A DNA stretch of 64,000 nt from Paractinoplanes pyxinae (lineage in GTDB: Bacteria; Actinomycetota; Actinomycetes; Mycobacteriales; Micromonosporaceae): contig NZ_JAPNTZ010000016.1 of NCBI RefSeq assembly GCF_026626335.1, forward strand, positions 124,001 to 188,000, in the 5' to 3' direction. Shown in pieces: positions 1 through 8,000 of the stretch (the first letter of the stretch is position 1; every line of letters starts with the position of its first letter). The notes under the pieces are model-generated. The model worked only from the letters and a program-made list of their open reading frames with translations, searched no databases and was not told the DNA's origin. The position numbers and the translations under genes are program-made.

Positions 1-449
1 CCACCGGCTTCGGTGGCGTCCACGATCATGGTGGCCCCGGCCACCCCCACCGTCGCCGACTGAAATGCCGGGTCGGAGACCGGCACGCCACCCGAGGTGG
101 ACCCGTCGTCGGAATAGACGACCTGGCCGGCGAAGGTGCGCAGCCTCATCCGCAGGACCGAACCGTGGAAGAGCGCCAGATCGGTCGCCTTGGCCAGCGA
201 CTCGCGCTCGCTCTCGGTCAGTCCCCGGCTCAGGTCGGCGGCGTCGAGGGCCGGCGCCACAGCCATCTCGGCGATCACGGCCGCCTGCGCGACGCCCTGA
301 TCCCGGCCCTGCTTGGCCGCGTCTTCCTGCACGCCGTCGAGCAACACCGTGGCCAGCGCCCCGATCGGCAGCAGACTGGCGCCCAGATACGTCGCGAACA
401 ACCGTGAACCGGATCGCGCCGCTCGCCGCTTGCCTCTGCGTGACCACAC
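1..449 (-). CDS. N-terminal part of a membrane sensor protein (probably c-di-GMP signalling), runs off the window
   Basis: Reading leftwards from a GTG at 449, the frame stays open to base 1. It gives a basic N-terminus (several Arg/Lys), a hydrophobic transmembrane segment at about residues 14-36 and then a soluble stretch containing ARAQ-like and LFHGSVLRMRLRTF-like segments followed by SDDGS. From memory, this arrangement resembles the extracytoplasmic sensor part of GGDEF/EAL proteins of Actinoplanes relatives, but the catalytic domain lies outside the window, so the output is inferred. No clear Shine-Dalgarno precedes the GTG and the frame is open further upstream, so the start is uncertain. 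The gene is divergent from the downstream plus-strand genes. Confidence 0.6.
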   Translation of the reverse strand, partial: MWSRRGKRRAARSGSRLFATYLGASLLPIGALATVLLDGVQEDAAKQGRDQGVAQAAVIAEMAVAPALDAADLSRGLTESERESLAKATDLALFHGSVLRMRLRTFAGQVVYSDDGSTSGGVPVSDPAFQSATVGVAGATMIVDATEAG

Positions 450-575
450 GGCCGGATATTCGGCTCGGTTGCCGTTCAGTTGAGAAATCAGGTTCAGGAC
501 CGGCCGCAGCGGTACTTCGGCCGAGGCTGGGTATGCGCAGTCCGCACAAGATCATGACATCCACCGGGAGCCCCC

Positions 576-653
576 ATGCCCCACGCCTCCACCCGTTCCC
601 TGGACAACACCGTCGTCGCGATCACGGGCGCCAACGCCGGCATCGGCGCGTAG
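576..653 (+). pseudogene. Stub of a short-chain dehydrogenase (N-terminal Rossmann motif only)
   Basis: An ATG at 576 opens a 25-codon frame whose second half reads VVAITGANAGIGA, the classical TGxxxGIG NAD(P)-binding motif of SDR enzymes, and then hits TAG at 651. The next codons (VIEAGGPAT) look like a later SDR segment, so an internal deletion probably joined two pieces. Nothing else of an SDR follows before the SnoaL-like gene at 710. This is a dead remnant. Confidence 0.6.
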
Positions 654-709
654 CCGGTGATCGAGGCCGGCGGCCCGGCCACGCAGCCACCGCGCTGAAA
701 GGGATACCG

Positions 710-1102
710 ATGACTATTGCTGGATTGCGTCAGATCTACTCCGCCTACCTCGAGGCGGCCAATGCCCGCGAGTTCGACCGCATGACCGAATTCGTCCATG
801 ACACGATCAGTTTCAACGGCGAGATCATCACTCGCGACGAATACGTAGCCGCAATGCGGCAAGCGGTGGATTCGGTACAGAATTACTTCTGGCACCTTGA
901 TGACTTGATTATCGAGGACGGCCGGGTCGCGGCCCGGCTCACCGTGACGGGAACCCCCGTGAAGGAGTGGCTGGGACTTCAGCCGACCGGCCGGGACGTC
1001 ACCTTTACCGAGTGCTCCTTCTACCAATTCCGCGACGGCCGTTTCGACCATATGTGGTACGTCTTGGACTTTCCGGCGATCCGGAAGCAGCTGGCAGCCT
1101 GA
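710..1102 (+). CDS. SnoaL-like / NTF2-fold protein
   Basis: A 130-residue protein of the SnoaL/NTF2 cone-fold type. The pattern is typical: an N-terminal helix with YLEAANARE, a DxISFNGE strand, the EYVAAMRQ helix, a VAARLTVTGT strand and a C-terminal strand ending in FRDGRFDHMW. Members act as polyketide cyclases, isomerases or small-ligand binding proteins; the substrate cannot be told. The ATG at 710 is chosen because the family normally starts just before the GLRQIYSAYLEA helix, although the frame is open upstream. It lies about 165 bases upstream of the FAAL-carrier-condensation gene, so co-transcription is possible but not shown. Confidence 0.7.
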   Translation: MTIAGLRQIYSAYLEAANAREFDRMTEFVHDTISFNGEIITRDEYVAAMRQAVDSVQNYFWHLDDLIIEDGRVAARLTVTGTPVKEWLGLQPTGRDVTFTECSFYQFRDGRFDHMWYVLDFPAIRKQLAA

Positions 1103-1268
1103 TGGCTTTTGTCGCCTTCGGCGAATTCCGATCAGGGCTGCCCGCTGCCAGGCATCGGCTCGTCGCAATGACGGGACCATAGGACGCAGTGCACAGCAGG
1201 ACCGGTCCGCTTCATGATGACGGGTGTAACGTCCGAACGAGTCACTCCTCCATCCATCGGAGCCCCGG

Positions 1269-4200
1269 ATGTCCGCGAGCCTGCTGACCACCATGGCCGA
1301 CCGCCTCGACGCCGCTCCCGGGGCGGCTCTCTATACGTTTCTCGATCGCCAGGGGAAGGAGACAGACGCGGCTGACCGCCAGGAAATCGTGCGGCGGGCG
1401 GCCGGCGTCGCCGACTTCCTTCAAGCGGCCGGGGTCGCGCCCGGCGACCGTGTGCTGCTGATCTTCCCGCCCGACGGTCTGGAGTTCGTCGCGGGCTTCT
1501 TCGGGTGCATGCTGCTCGGAGCGATCGCGGTCCCGGTGGCCAGCCCCGACCCGCGGCATCTCGATCGCGAGCTGCCCAAGCTCCGGCACATCGCCGAGGA
1601 CAGCGGCGCACGCTTCGCCCTCACCCACGCGAGGTACCGCGCGCTCATCACGTTGGCGTCGGTACGCGACGGCGTGTCGGGCCGCTGGCGCGGCCGCGAG
1701 ACGTCGAGCTGGCCCGAAGTCGCCTGGCTGGTGTCCGATCGCGTCAAACGCGCCGGCCCGGAGGCGGCCTCGGCCCGGCTGGCCCGGGCAGCCGCCCGGT
1801 TCGGCCCGGACGACATCGTGTACCTGCAGTACACCTCGGGCTCGACCTCGGAGCCCAGGGGCGTCGTCGTACGGCACCGGAATCTGACGCACAATCTCGA
1901 GCTGATCGCACGCAACACCCGGGTCGACAGCGAGTCGGTGCTCGTCGGCTGGGTGCCGTTGTTCCACGACATGGGGCTGGCCGGCGGGATCCTCAACGCC
2001 ATGCACACCGGGGCGCGCTGCATCGCCTTCTCCTCGACGACGTTCCTGGCCGCCCCACGTCTCTGGCTCGAGGCGATCGACCGCTACCGCGGCACGCACA
2101 TCGCCGGGCCCAACTTCGGCTACGACTACGTGTTGCGCGGTCTGCGCGACGGCGACTCGTTCGACCTCTCATCGGTCCGCTCGACCCTGCAGGGCGGTGA
2201 GCCGATGCTGGTCGCCACGATGGACCGGGTCGAAGCCGCGCTCAGCCGCACGGGCTTCGATCCGGCGTCGTTCGTCAACGTCTACGGCATGGCCGAGGCC
2301 GTGCTGTTCGTGTGCGGGCGGGCCGGCCGGAGGCCGACGCTGCTGCACGGGGATCGGGCCCGGCTGGATCGCGACGGCGTGATCGTCGCGCCGGCCCCGG
2401 GCGCACCCGTGGTGACGCTCGTGGGCAGCGGCGTGCCGGACGCGGAGTGGGGCGTCTCGGTGATCGCCGTCGACCCCGTGACCCGGCGGCCGCGGCCACC
2501 CTACGCCGTCGGCGAGCTGTGGATCTCCAGCCCCAGCGTGTCCAGCGGTTACTGGGGACGAACTGAGGCGGAGAACGCGGCCGTCTTCGCCGCGCGCCCG
2601 GCCACCGGTCCGGACGACGGGCGACGTTTCCTGCGTACCGGGGATCTCGGAGTCATCGGGGAAGACGGCGAGGTGTTTCTCTGTGGCCGCCTCAAAGACC
2701 TCATCATCGTCGGCGGCCGCAACATTCATCCGCAGGACCTGGAAGCAGCGGTGGTCGCGGCCGATCCGATTCTGCGGCCGGGCAACGCGGTCGCCTTCGG
2801 GGTACGGGTCGACGGGGTCGAGCGGGTCGTGGTGGCGGCCGAACTGCGCAAGAAGGTCCTGCGGAACAGGGAGCCGATCCCGCTGGACCGCGCGGCCTCG
2901 GCGATCCGGGCCGCGGTGACCTCGCACTGTGGGGTGCAGTGTCACGAGGTCCTGTTGCTGAGCCCGGACAGCATTCCGAAGACCACCAGCGGCAAGCTGC
3001 GGCGCGCACAGTGCAAGCAGCAGTGGACGGTCGGCTCGCTGCGCTCGTCGGCGATCCCGGGACAACGCGGATCGACGTGGGAGACGTTGCCCCGGGCGGG
3101 CCCGGCCGGCGAGCCGGAGTACGTGCTCCGATTGCTGCAGACCGAAGTCGCGGAGGTGCTGCACCTGACCGACTCGAACCACGTGCCGGTGGATCGGCCG
3201 CTCCTCGACGTCGGCCTCGACTCGCTCGGGTTGATCCATCTGGCCCAGCGCGTCGAGGATCGGACCGGAACGCGCCTGCCGCCGGCGAGCTTCGGCAACC
3301 ACTCGACCCTGCGGGCGATCGCGAACTCGCTGGTACGGCACTTCGAGCCGGCGCGCCCCGAACCGGGCGAGGCTCCGTACGTCGGTGACGTCCCGTTCAG
3401 CGCCGCGCAGCGTCACACCCTGGAGCTGGGCCACTGGGATGGGGGAACCCGTACGGTCATGCTAGACGTCCAGCAGCGGCTCACCCCGGACCGCCTCCGC
3501 CGGGCCGCGTCAGCCCTGGTCGCCCGGCACGAGGCTCTGCGTCTGCGGCTCCGCCGGGACGACGGCCGATTCGCGCAGCGCTACGGCGACATCGAGGGCA
3601 GTTTCGCCGTCGAGTCAGTCACGCTGGACCGGTCCGACGCGCTCCCGGCGCTCCTCAGCGAGCAGCATCGCCGCATCAGCGTCGAACACGGCCCGCTGAT
3701 GCGTCTCCTTCTGGTCGAGGCCGGCTCCCGGCAACGTCTGTTCATCGCGGTCAGCCACCTCGTCATGGACGCGGTCACGTTGCGCATCCTGCTGGATGAC
3801 CTGGACCAGCTCTGCCGGCTGGACGAACAGGACGAGCCTTTGCGAACGGCCCGGACATCGGCGCGCTTCGAGGTGTTCACCGGGTGGATGAACGACTTCG
3901 CCCGCCGGGCCGCCCAGGCGGACCTGGACTTCTGGCGTCATCAGCTCGCAGCGCCACCACCGGCCACCTACGACCCGCTCGCGCATCCCGCCGTGCAGGC
4001 GGAGGAGCTGACCACCGCCCGCCTCCGCCTGCCGCCCGAAGAGACGCGCGCGCTCAGCAACGTACGGACGAAAGGGCCGGACGCCGGCCGCGCGCCGCTC
4101 GCCACCACCGTGCTCACAGCGCTGGTGCGAACCGCTCAGCGCCAGTGGAGCTGCGGGCGTCTCGTCGTCGAGCTCACCGGCACGGGCAGGCAGACAGCGG

Positions 4201-4700
4201 TGCACGGCCTGGATCTCTCACGGACAGTCGGCAGCCTGCACTGCGCTTTCCCGCTCGCCTTCGAGGACAGCCGGTCCCAGGACCCGGCCGAGACGCTGAC
4301 CGCGGTGGGCGAACGGCTGGCCGCTGTACCGTCCGCGGGTCTGTCGTTCGAAGGTCTCAAGTACCTGAGCGACGACTCGGACCTGCGACAAGCCCCGGCT
4401 CCGACGCTCTCGTTCACCTTCCAGGGCGAGATGCCGGCGCGGACCCGCAGCGGCCTCTTCTCCCTGAGCGCGGCCGCCATCGGTGAGGTGCGCGATCCTG
4501 GGGCCGGCGTACGGCAACCGCCGCTCCACGTCGAATGCGCGGTCGTCGGCGGCACGACCCGCATCGTCTGGGAATACTCGCCCCGGCGGCTGTGGTGGAC
4601 CGGAGCCGAGATCGACCAGTGGATGACCCGGTTCCGGGACGAGCTCCACCACCTGGTCCGAAGTGGCACGGACTTCCCGGTCCGTCAGACGTCGCGATAG
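1269..4700 (+). CDS. Three-domain FAAL-type adenylation / acyl carrier / condensation enzyme
   Basis: A 1143-residue multidomain enzyme. Residues about 1-570 form an acyl-AMP ligase of the FAAL type: YTSGSTSEPRGV phosphate loop, YGMAEAVLF, LRTGDLG, GRLKDLIIVGGRN and the C-terminal PKTTSGKLRR with its lysine. Residues about 620-695 are a carrier domain with GLDSLG; Ser652 is the predicted phosphopantetheine site. Residues about 705-1135 are an NRPS condensation-type domain with SHLVMDAVT at 829-837, so His830 and Asp834 of HHxxxDG remain while the first His is Ser and the Gly is Ala. Expected chemistry: activate a fatty or aryl acid, load it on the carrier and transfer it to an unknown acceptor. 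No thioesterase, PKS or further NRPS gene is nearby. Confidence 0.85.
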   Translation: MSASLLTTMADRLDAAPGAALYTFLDRQGKETDAADRQEIVRRAAGVADFLQAAGVAPGDRVLLIFPPDGLEFVAGFFGCMLLGAIAVPVASPDPRHLDRELPKLRHIAEDSGARFALTHARYRALITLASVRDGVSGRWRGRETSSWPEVAWLVSDRVKRAGPEAASARLARAAARFGPDDIVYLQYTSGSTSEPRGVVVRHRNLTHNLELIARNTRVDSESVLVGWVPLFHDMGLAGGILNAMHTGARCIAFSSTTFLAAPRLWLEAIDRYRGTHIAGPNFGYDYVLRGLRDGDSFDLSSVRSTLQGGEPMLVATMDRVEAALSRTGFDPASFVNVYGMAEAVLFVCGRAGRRPTLLHGDRARLDRDGVIVAPAPGAPVVTLVGSGVPDAEWGVSVIAVDPVTRRPRPPYAVGELWISSPSVSSGYWGRTEAENAAVFAARPATGPDDGRRFLRTGDLGVIGEDGEVFLCGRLKDLIIVGGRNIHPQDLEAAVVAADPILRPGNAVAFGVRVDGVERVVVAAELRKKVLRNREPIPLDRAASAIRAAVTSHCGVQCHEVLLLSPDSIPKTTSGKLRRAQCKQQWTVGSLRSSAIPGQRGSTWETLPRAGPAGEPEYVLRLLQTEVAEVLHLTDSNHVPVDRPLLDVGLDSLGLIHLAQRVEDRTGTRLPPASFGNHSTLRAIANSLVRHFEPARPEPGEAPYVGDVPFSAAQRHTLELGHWDGGTRTVMLDVQQRLTPDRLRRAASALVARHEALRLRLRRDDGRFAQRYGDIEGSFAVESVTLDRSDALPALLSEQHRRISVEHGPLMRLLLVEAGSRQRLFIAVSHLVMDAVTLRILLDDLDQLCRLDEQDEPLRTARTSARFEVFTGWMNDFARRAAQADLDFWRHQLAAPPPATYDPLAHPAVQAEELTTARLRLPPEETRALSNVRTKGPDAGRAPLATTVLTALVRTAQRQWSCGRLVVELTGTGRQTAVHGLDLSRTVGSLHCAFPLAFEDSRSQDPAETLTAVGERLAAVPSAGLSFEGLKYLSDDSDLRQAPAPTLSFTFQGEMPARTRSGLFSLSAAAIGEVRDPGAGVRQPPLHVECAVVGGTTRIVWEYSPRRLWWTGAEIDQWMTRFRDELHHLVRSGTDFPVRQTSR

Positions 4701-4837
4701 ACACCGAATTCGCCGACCAGGCCCTGCGAAGCGACCCTGGTTCCGGATGAGCAGTCTGCCGGGGACGGCACGTCCATCGAGGCGAAACTCTTGGTCGAAG
4801 CGCCACCCGCCACACTCGATCGGCCGGAGCCGCGCGT

Positions 4838-4852
4838 CCGCCCGGCGGGCGG
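4838..4852 (+). terminator. Short GC-rich palindrome after the FAAL gene
   Basis: CCGCCC-GGC-GGGCGG forms a 6-base-pair stem with a 3-base loop, 138 bases after the FAAL stop codon. It could end that transcript, but there is no T-tract and the stem is short. The rest of 4701-4920 shows no gene I can support. Confidence 0.3.
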
Positions 4853-4921
4853 CTGACCTCGACCGTCCTCTGGATCAGGCTGGGCCAAGAAGACTTGACC
4901 GCGGTCGAGGTTGCGCATAGA

Positions 4922-4962
4922 TTCCGGTAACTACTTCCGGAATGTTTCCGTAAGTTTCGGAT
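4922..4962 (+). promoter_or_regulatory. Four spaced TTCCGGAA-like repeats upstream of the xylanase
   Basis: The sequences TTCCGGTAA (4922), TTCCGGAAT (4935), TTCCGTAA (4946) and TTCGGAT (4956) repeat the same core at intervals of 13, 11 and 10 bases, roughly one helical turn. The second copy contains a perfect TTCCGGAA palindrome, and GGAA-TGT-TTCC is a further imperfect palindrome. They end 35 bases before the xylanase start codon, so they sit in the promoter or 5' leader. Xylanase genes of actinobacteria are commonly under LacI/ROK-type control through short GAAA/TTTC palindromes; assigning this array to such a regulator is inference. Confidence 0.45.
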
Positions 4963-4997
4963 GCTCCCTTCCCTCGTTCTCGTCGCAAGGAGTTCCG

Positions 4998-6137
4998 GTG
5001 CCTCGTTCTCGGCTTGCCCTCTCCGTCGTCAGCGCCGCCGTGGTGCTGGGCGGACAGCTGACCTTCATCGGCTCGGCCCCGGCCGGTGCCACCCCGGCCG
5101 CCGCGAGACCCCCGGCCTACCCCGCCGATTCGTTGCGCACGCTCGCCGCTCGCGTGGGCCTGCGCGTCGGCACGGCCGTGAATCCCGACCTGCTCGGCAC
5201 CAACGAGAAGTACACGCAGATCACCGCGGAGCAGTTCTCCTCGGTCACCCCGGAGAACGCGATGAAGTGGGCCGAAGTGGAGGCCGTCCGCGGCGCCTAC
5301 ACCTGGCAGAAGGCCGACCAGATCGTCGCCTTCGCGAAGCAGAACAAGCAGCTGGTACGCGGCCACACGCTCGTCTGGCACAACCAGCTGCCCGCCTGGC
5401 TGTCCTCCGACGGCACCACGACCACCCTGTCGAACGACGAGGTGAAGGCGGTCCTGAAGAAGCACATCTTCGACCAGGTCCGCCACTTCAAGGGCGACAT
5501 CTGGCAGTGGGACGTGGTCAACGAGGCCTTTGACGACAACGGCCAGCCCCGCCAGTCGATCTGGTACAAGGCCTGGGGCGGCACCGGCTACATCGCCGAC
5601 GCGTTCCGGTGGGCCCACCAGGCCGACCCCAAGGCTCTGCTGTTCTACAACGACTACAACCTCGAGTTCACCGGGGTGAAGAGCGACGCCGTGTACGCGA
5701 TGGTGCGCTCGCTCCAGGCGCAGCGCGTACCGATTCACGGCGTCGGCCTCCAGGGACATCTCTCCACCCAGTACGGCTATCCCGACCTCACGAACAACCT
5801 GGAACGATTCGCCGCCCTCAAGCTGAAGGTCGCCCTCACCGAAGTGGACGTGCGCACGCAGACCAAGCCGGACGCCGTCAACGAACCGGTGAACGCGCTC
5901 GCCCCGTACGCCCAGGAAAGCTATTGGTCCCGCACACTCCAGGCTTGCCTGGCGGTCCGCGCCTGCGTCTCGTTCACCCCGTGGGGCTTCGGCGACGCCT
6001 ACTCGTGGGTGCCCGGCTGGTTCACCGACCCGCAGGAGGGCGCCGCCCTGATCTACGACGAGCAGCTCAACCCCAAGGGCCAGTACGACGTACTGCAGCA
6101 GGACCTGGCACTGGCCGCAGGCGCCCCGCGCCGCTGA
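4998..6137 (+). CDS. Secreted GH10 endo-1,4-beta-xylanase
   Basis: Glycoside hydrolase family 10 enzyme that cleaves beta-1,4-xylan outside the cell. The GTG at 4998 is chosen because AAGGAG (4987-4992) lies five bases before it and a normal Sec signal peptide follows: basic PRSR, hydrophobic core, and an AGA-type cleavage region near residue 31. The mature part is one catalytic domain without a carbohydrate-binding module. Signature segments are VTPENAMKW, GHTLVWHNQLP, WDVVNEAF (acid/base Glu), YNDYN, GVGLQGHL and LTEVDVR (nucleophile Glu). The total of 379 residues is usual for a single-domain GH10. A strong hairpin follows the stop, so it looks monocistronic, probably controlled through the repeats at 4922-4962. 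Confidence 0.93.
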   Translation: MPRSRLALSVVSAAVVLGGQLTFIGSAPAGATPAAARPPAYPADSLRTLAARVGLRVGTAVNPDLLGTNEKYTQITAEQFSSVTPENAMKWAEVEAVRGAYTWQKADQIVAFAKQNKQLVRGHTLVWHNQLPAWLSSDGTTTTLSNDEVKAVLKKHIFDQVRHFKGDIWQWDVVNEAFDDNGQPRQSIWYKAWGGTGYIADAFRWAHQADPKALLFYNDYNLEFTGVKSDAVYAMVRSLQAQRVPIHGVGLQGHLSTQYGYPDLTNNLERFAALKLKVALTEVDVRTQTKPDAVNEPVNALAPYAQESYWSRTLQACLAVRACVSFTPWGFGDAYSWVPGWFTDPQEGAALIYDEQLNPKGQYDVLQQDLALAAGAPRR

Positions 6138-6142
6138 CCCCC

Positions 6143-6175
6143 GCCGCGCTGCCGGCGCACAGCCGGCGGCGCGGC
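6143..6175 (+). terminator. Strong hairpin terminator after the xylanase
   Basis: A 14-base perfect stem (left arm 6143-6156, right arm 6162-6175) with a GCACA loop starts six bases after the xylanase stop. There is no T-run, as is usual for high-GC actinobacterial terminators. Confidence 0.8.
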
Positions 6176-6356
6176 GCCGGATTTCCTCAGCCCACCCGGA
6201 TGACGCCCAGGCCCCGTTCTCCGTGGCCCATCGGACGCCCCCGACCGGTACGCGTGATCGCCGCGGCGCCGCGCCTCCATCACCAGCGTGCGCGGGTTGC
6301 CGGTGCCGCCGCGTCAACGGCCTCAGGCGTCGGGGCTGCCTGCCGAACGGACTTCA

Positions 6357-7961
6357 GTGACATTAGTGCGTCGGATGCGCTTGCGTGGCAGGCTGGCCGC
6401 CTGCTTCACACTGGTGATGGTGCTGCTCGGCGTGGTCATCGTGATCGGGGTGGTCGCGCTCGGGCGGCAGTCCGACGCAGCCGGAAAGATGCGCGACCTT
6501 CAGCTGCTGGCGAACCAGGTGGCCGAACAGAAGTTCTACGACGGCGACATCTCGGGCTGGCAGGTCGCGTACGCGTGGGATGCCTACCGGCTGGGTCCGG
6601 TGCGCGCCGTGCAGCCGACCTCGGACAACCGCGCGGGCTTCCTCGCCGACAAGGACAAACTCGAGGCCCTGCTCGACGCGACCCGCATCGACGTCATGAC
6701 CTCGAGCGAGAAGCAGGTCTTCGACCAGCTCCTGGCCGCCTGGACCGACTATTTCAAGGCTGACGACCGGGTCGTGTCCGCCTTTGCCAAGAAGGACATC
6801 GAGGCCGGCAACAAGGTGATTCTGGGTCCCGGCTACGAGATCTTCTTCCAGATCACCGAGCTCACCGACAAGCTCGTGAAGTCGGTGACCGTCCGTGCCG
6901 GCGCCACGGCGACCGATGCGCGGAGCACTGCCGCCACGGCACGAACCACGATGGTTGTCGGCTTCCTGCTGGCCGTCATGGCCGCCGTGCTGCTGGTGCT
7001 GCTGGTGACCCGCAGCGTCGTCAAGCCCTTGGCAGACGGAGTGGGCGCTCTGCGGCGTCTCGCCGACGGCGACCTTTCCGTACGGGTGGGCGACCGGGCC
7101 GGCGACGAGGTGGGCGACATGGCGCGGGCCACGGACGCGGCCGCCGAGGCCCTCCGACGGACCGTGACCGGCATAAGTGACGACGCGCGAGAGCTGGCAG
7201 CCGCCGCCGACACACTCTCCCGGGTCAGCGGCCGGATCGACGGCGCCGTGCAGAACGCCTACGAGCAGGCCGAACATGTTGCCGGCACGGCCGGCGGCGT
7301 CAGCGGCAACGTGCAGACAGTCGCCGCCGGGTCGGAGCAGATGGGCGCCTCCATCTCCGAGATCTCCCGCAACGCCGCCGACGCGGCCGGGGTGGCCACA
7401 TCCGCGGTCGCTGCCGCTCGAGACACCAGCGCCACCATCAACCGGCTGGGCGAGTCGTCGGCCGAGATCGGTAGCGTCATCGGCACCATCCAGGCCATCG
7501 CCGCCCAGACCAACCTGCTGGCCCTGAACGCCACCATCGAGGCCGCCCGCGCCGGCGAGCTCGGCAAGGGTTTCGCAGTCGTGGCTTCCGAAGTGAAGGA
7601 CCTGGCGCAGGAGACCGCGCGCGCCACGGAGGAGATCTCGCAGCGCATCACCGCCATCCAGTCGGACACCGGCGAGGCGGTGGCTGCCATCGACGGCATC
7701 AGCCAGATCATCCAGCAGATCAGCGACTACCAGACCACCATCGCCTCCGCGGTGGAGGAACAGAGCGCCACCACGGCCGAGATGAACCGAGGAGTGAGCG
7801 AGGCCGCGGAGGGAGCCACCACCATCGCCCAGGGCATCTCAGGCGTGGCTCGGAGCACAGCTTCCTCCCGGGACGCGGTGACCGAGGCCGCTGAGGCCGC
7901 CGGCGCCGTCACCATCCTGGCCGGCCGTCTACGGACGGCGGTGGGCCACTTCACGACGTAG
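6357..7961 (+). CDS. Methyl-accepting chemotaxis protein
   Basis: Transmembrane chemoreceptor of about 534 residues. A short basic N-terminus is followed by the first membrane helix (LAACFTLVMVLLGVVIVIGV), a helical four-helix-bundle-like ligand domain, a second membrane helix (VVGFLLAVMAAVLLVLLVTR), a HAMP segment and a long methyl-accepting coiled coil. The conserved hairpin tip IGTIQAIAAQTNLLALNATIE, followed by AARAGELGKGFAVVASEVK, is intact, so it should couple to CheW/CheA. The GTG at 6357 is preferred because the longer frame upstream is not protein-like; Met at 6375 is an alternative. No other che genes are in the window, so it works with a distant array. Confidence 0.9.
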   Translation: MTLVRRMRLRGRLAACFTLVMVLLGVVIVIGVVALGRQSDAAGKMRDLQLLANQVAEQKFYDGDISGWQVAYAWDAYRLGPVRAVQPTSDNRAGFLADKDKLEALLDATRIDVMTSSEKQVFDQLLAAWTDYFKADDRVVSAFAKKDIEAGNKVILGPGYEIFFQITELTDKLVKSVTVRAGATATDARSTAATARTTMVVGFLLAVMAAVLLVLLVTRSVVKPLADGVGALRRLADGDLSVRVGDRAGDEVGDMARATDAAAEALRRTVTGISDDARELAAAADTLSRVSGRIDGAVQNAYEQAEHVAGTAGGVSGNVQTVAAGSEQMGASISEISRNAADAAGVATSAVAAARDTSATINRLGESSAEIGSVIGTIQAIAAQTNLLALNATIEAARAGELGKGFAVVASEVKDLAQETARATEEISQRITAIQSDTGEAVAAIDGISQIIQQISDYQTTIASAVEEQSATTAEMNRGVSEAAEGATTIAQGISGVARSTASSRDAVTEAAEAAGAVTILAGRLRTAVGHFTT

Positions 7962-8000
7962 TCGCCGGGCACCGCGAAGGGGGTGGGGTCCGGCCCGGCC

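Noticed and set aside
65..709. Long plus-strand extension upstream of the SnoaL-like gene
   Set aside because: Arg/Pro-rich text antisense to the sensor gene; protein-like sequence begins only at 710.
710..4700. A larger natural-product cluster around the FAAL enzyme
   Set aside because: No PKS, NRPS, transporter or tailoring genes are adjacent apart from a SnoaL-like gene and an SDR stub; the neighbours are a xylanase and a sensor.
4875..6317. A 480-codon open frame on the minus strand
   Set aside because: It is antisense of the GH10 xylanase, has no domain and reflects high GC content.
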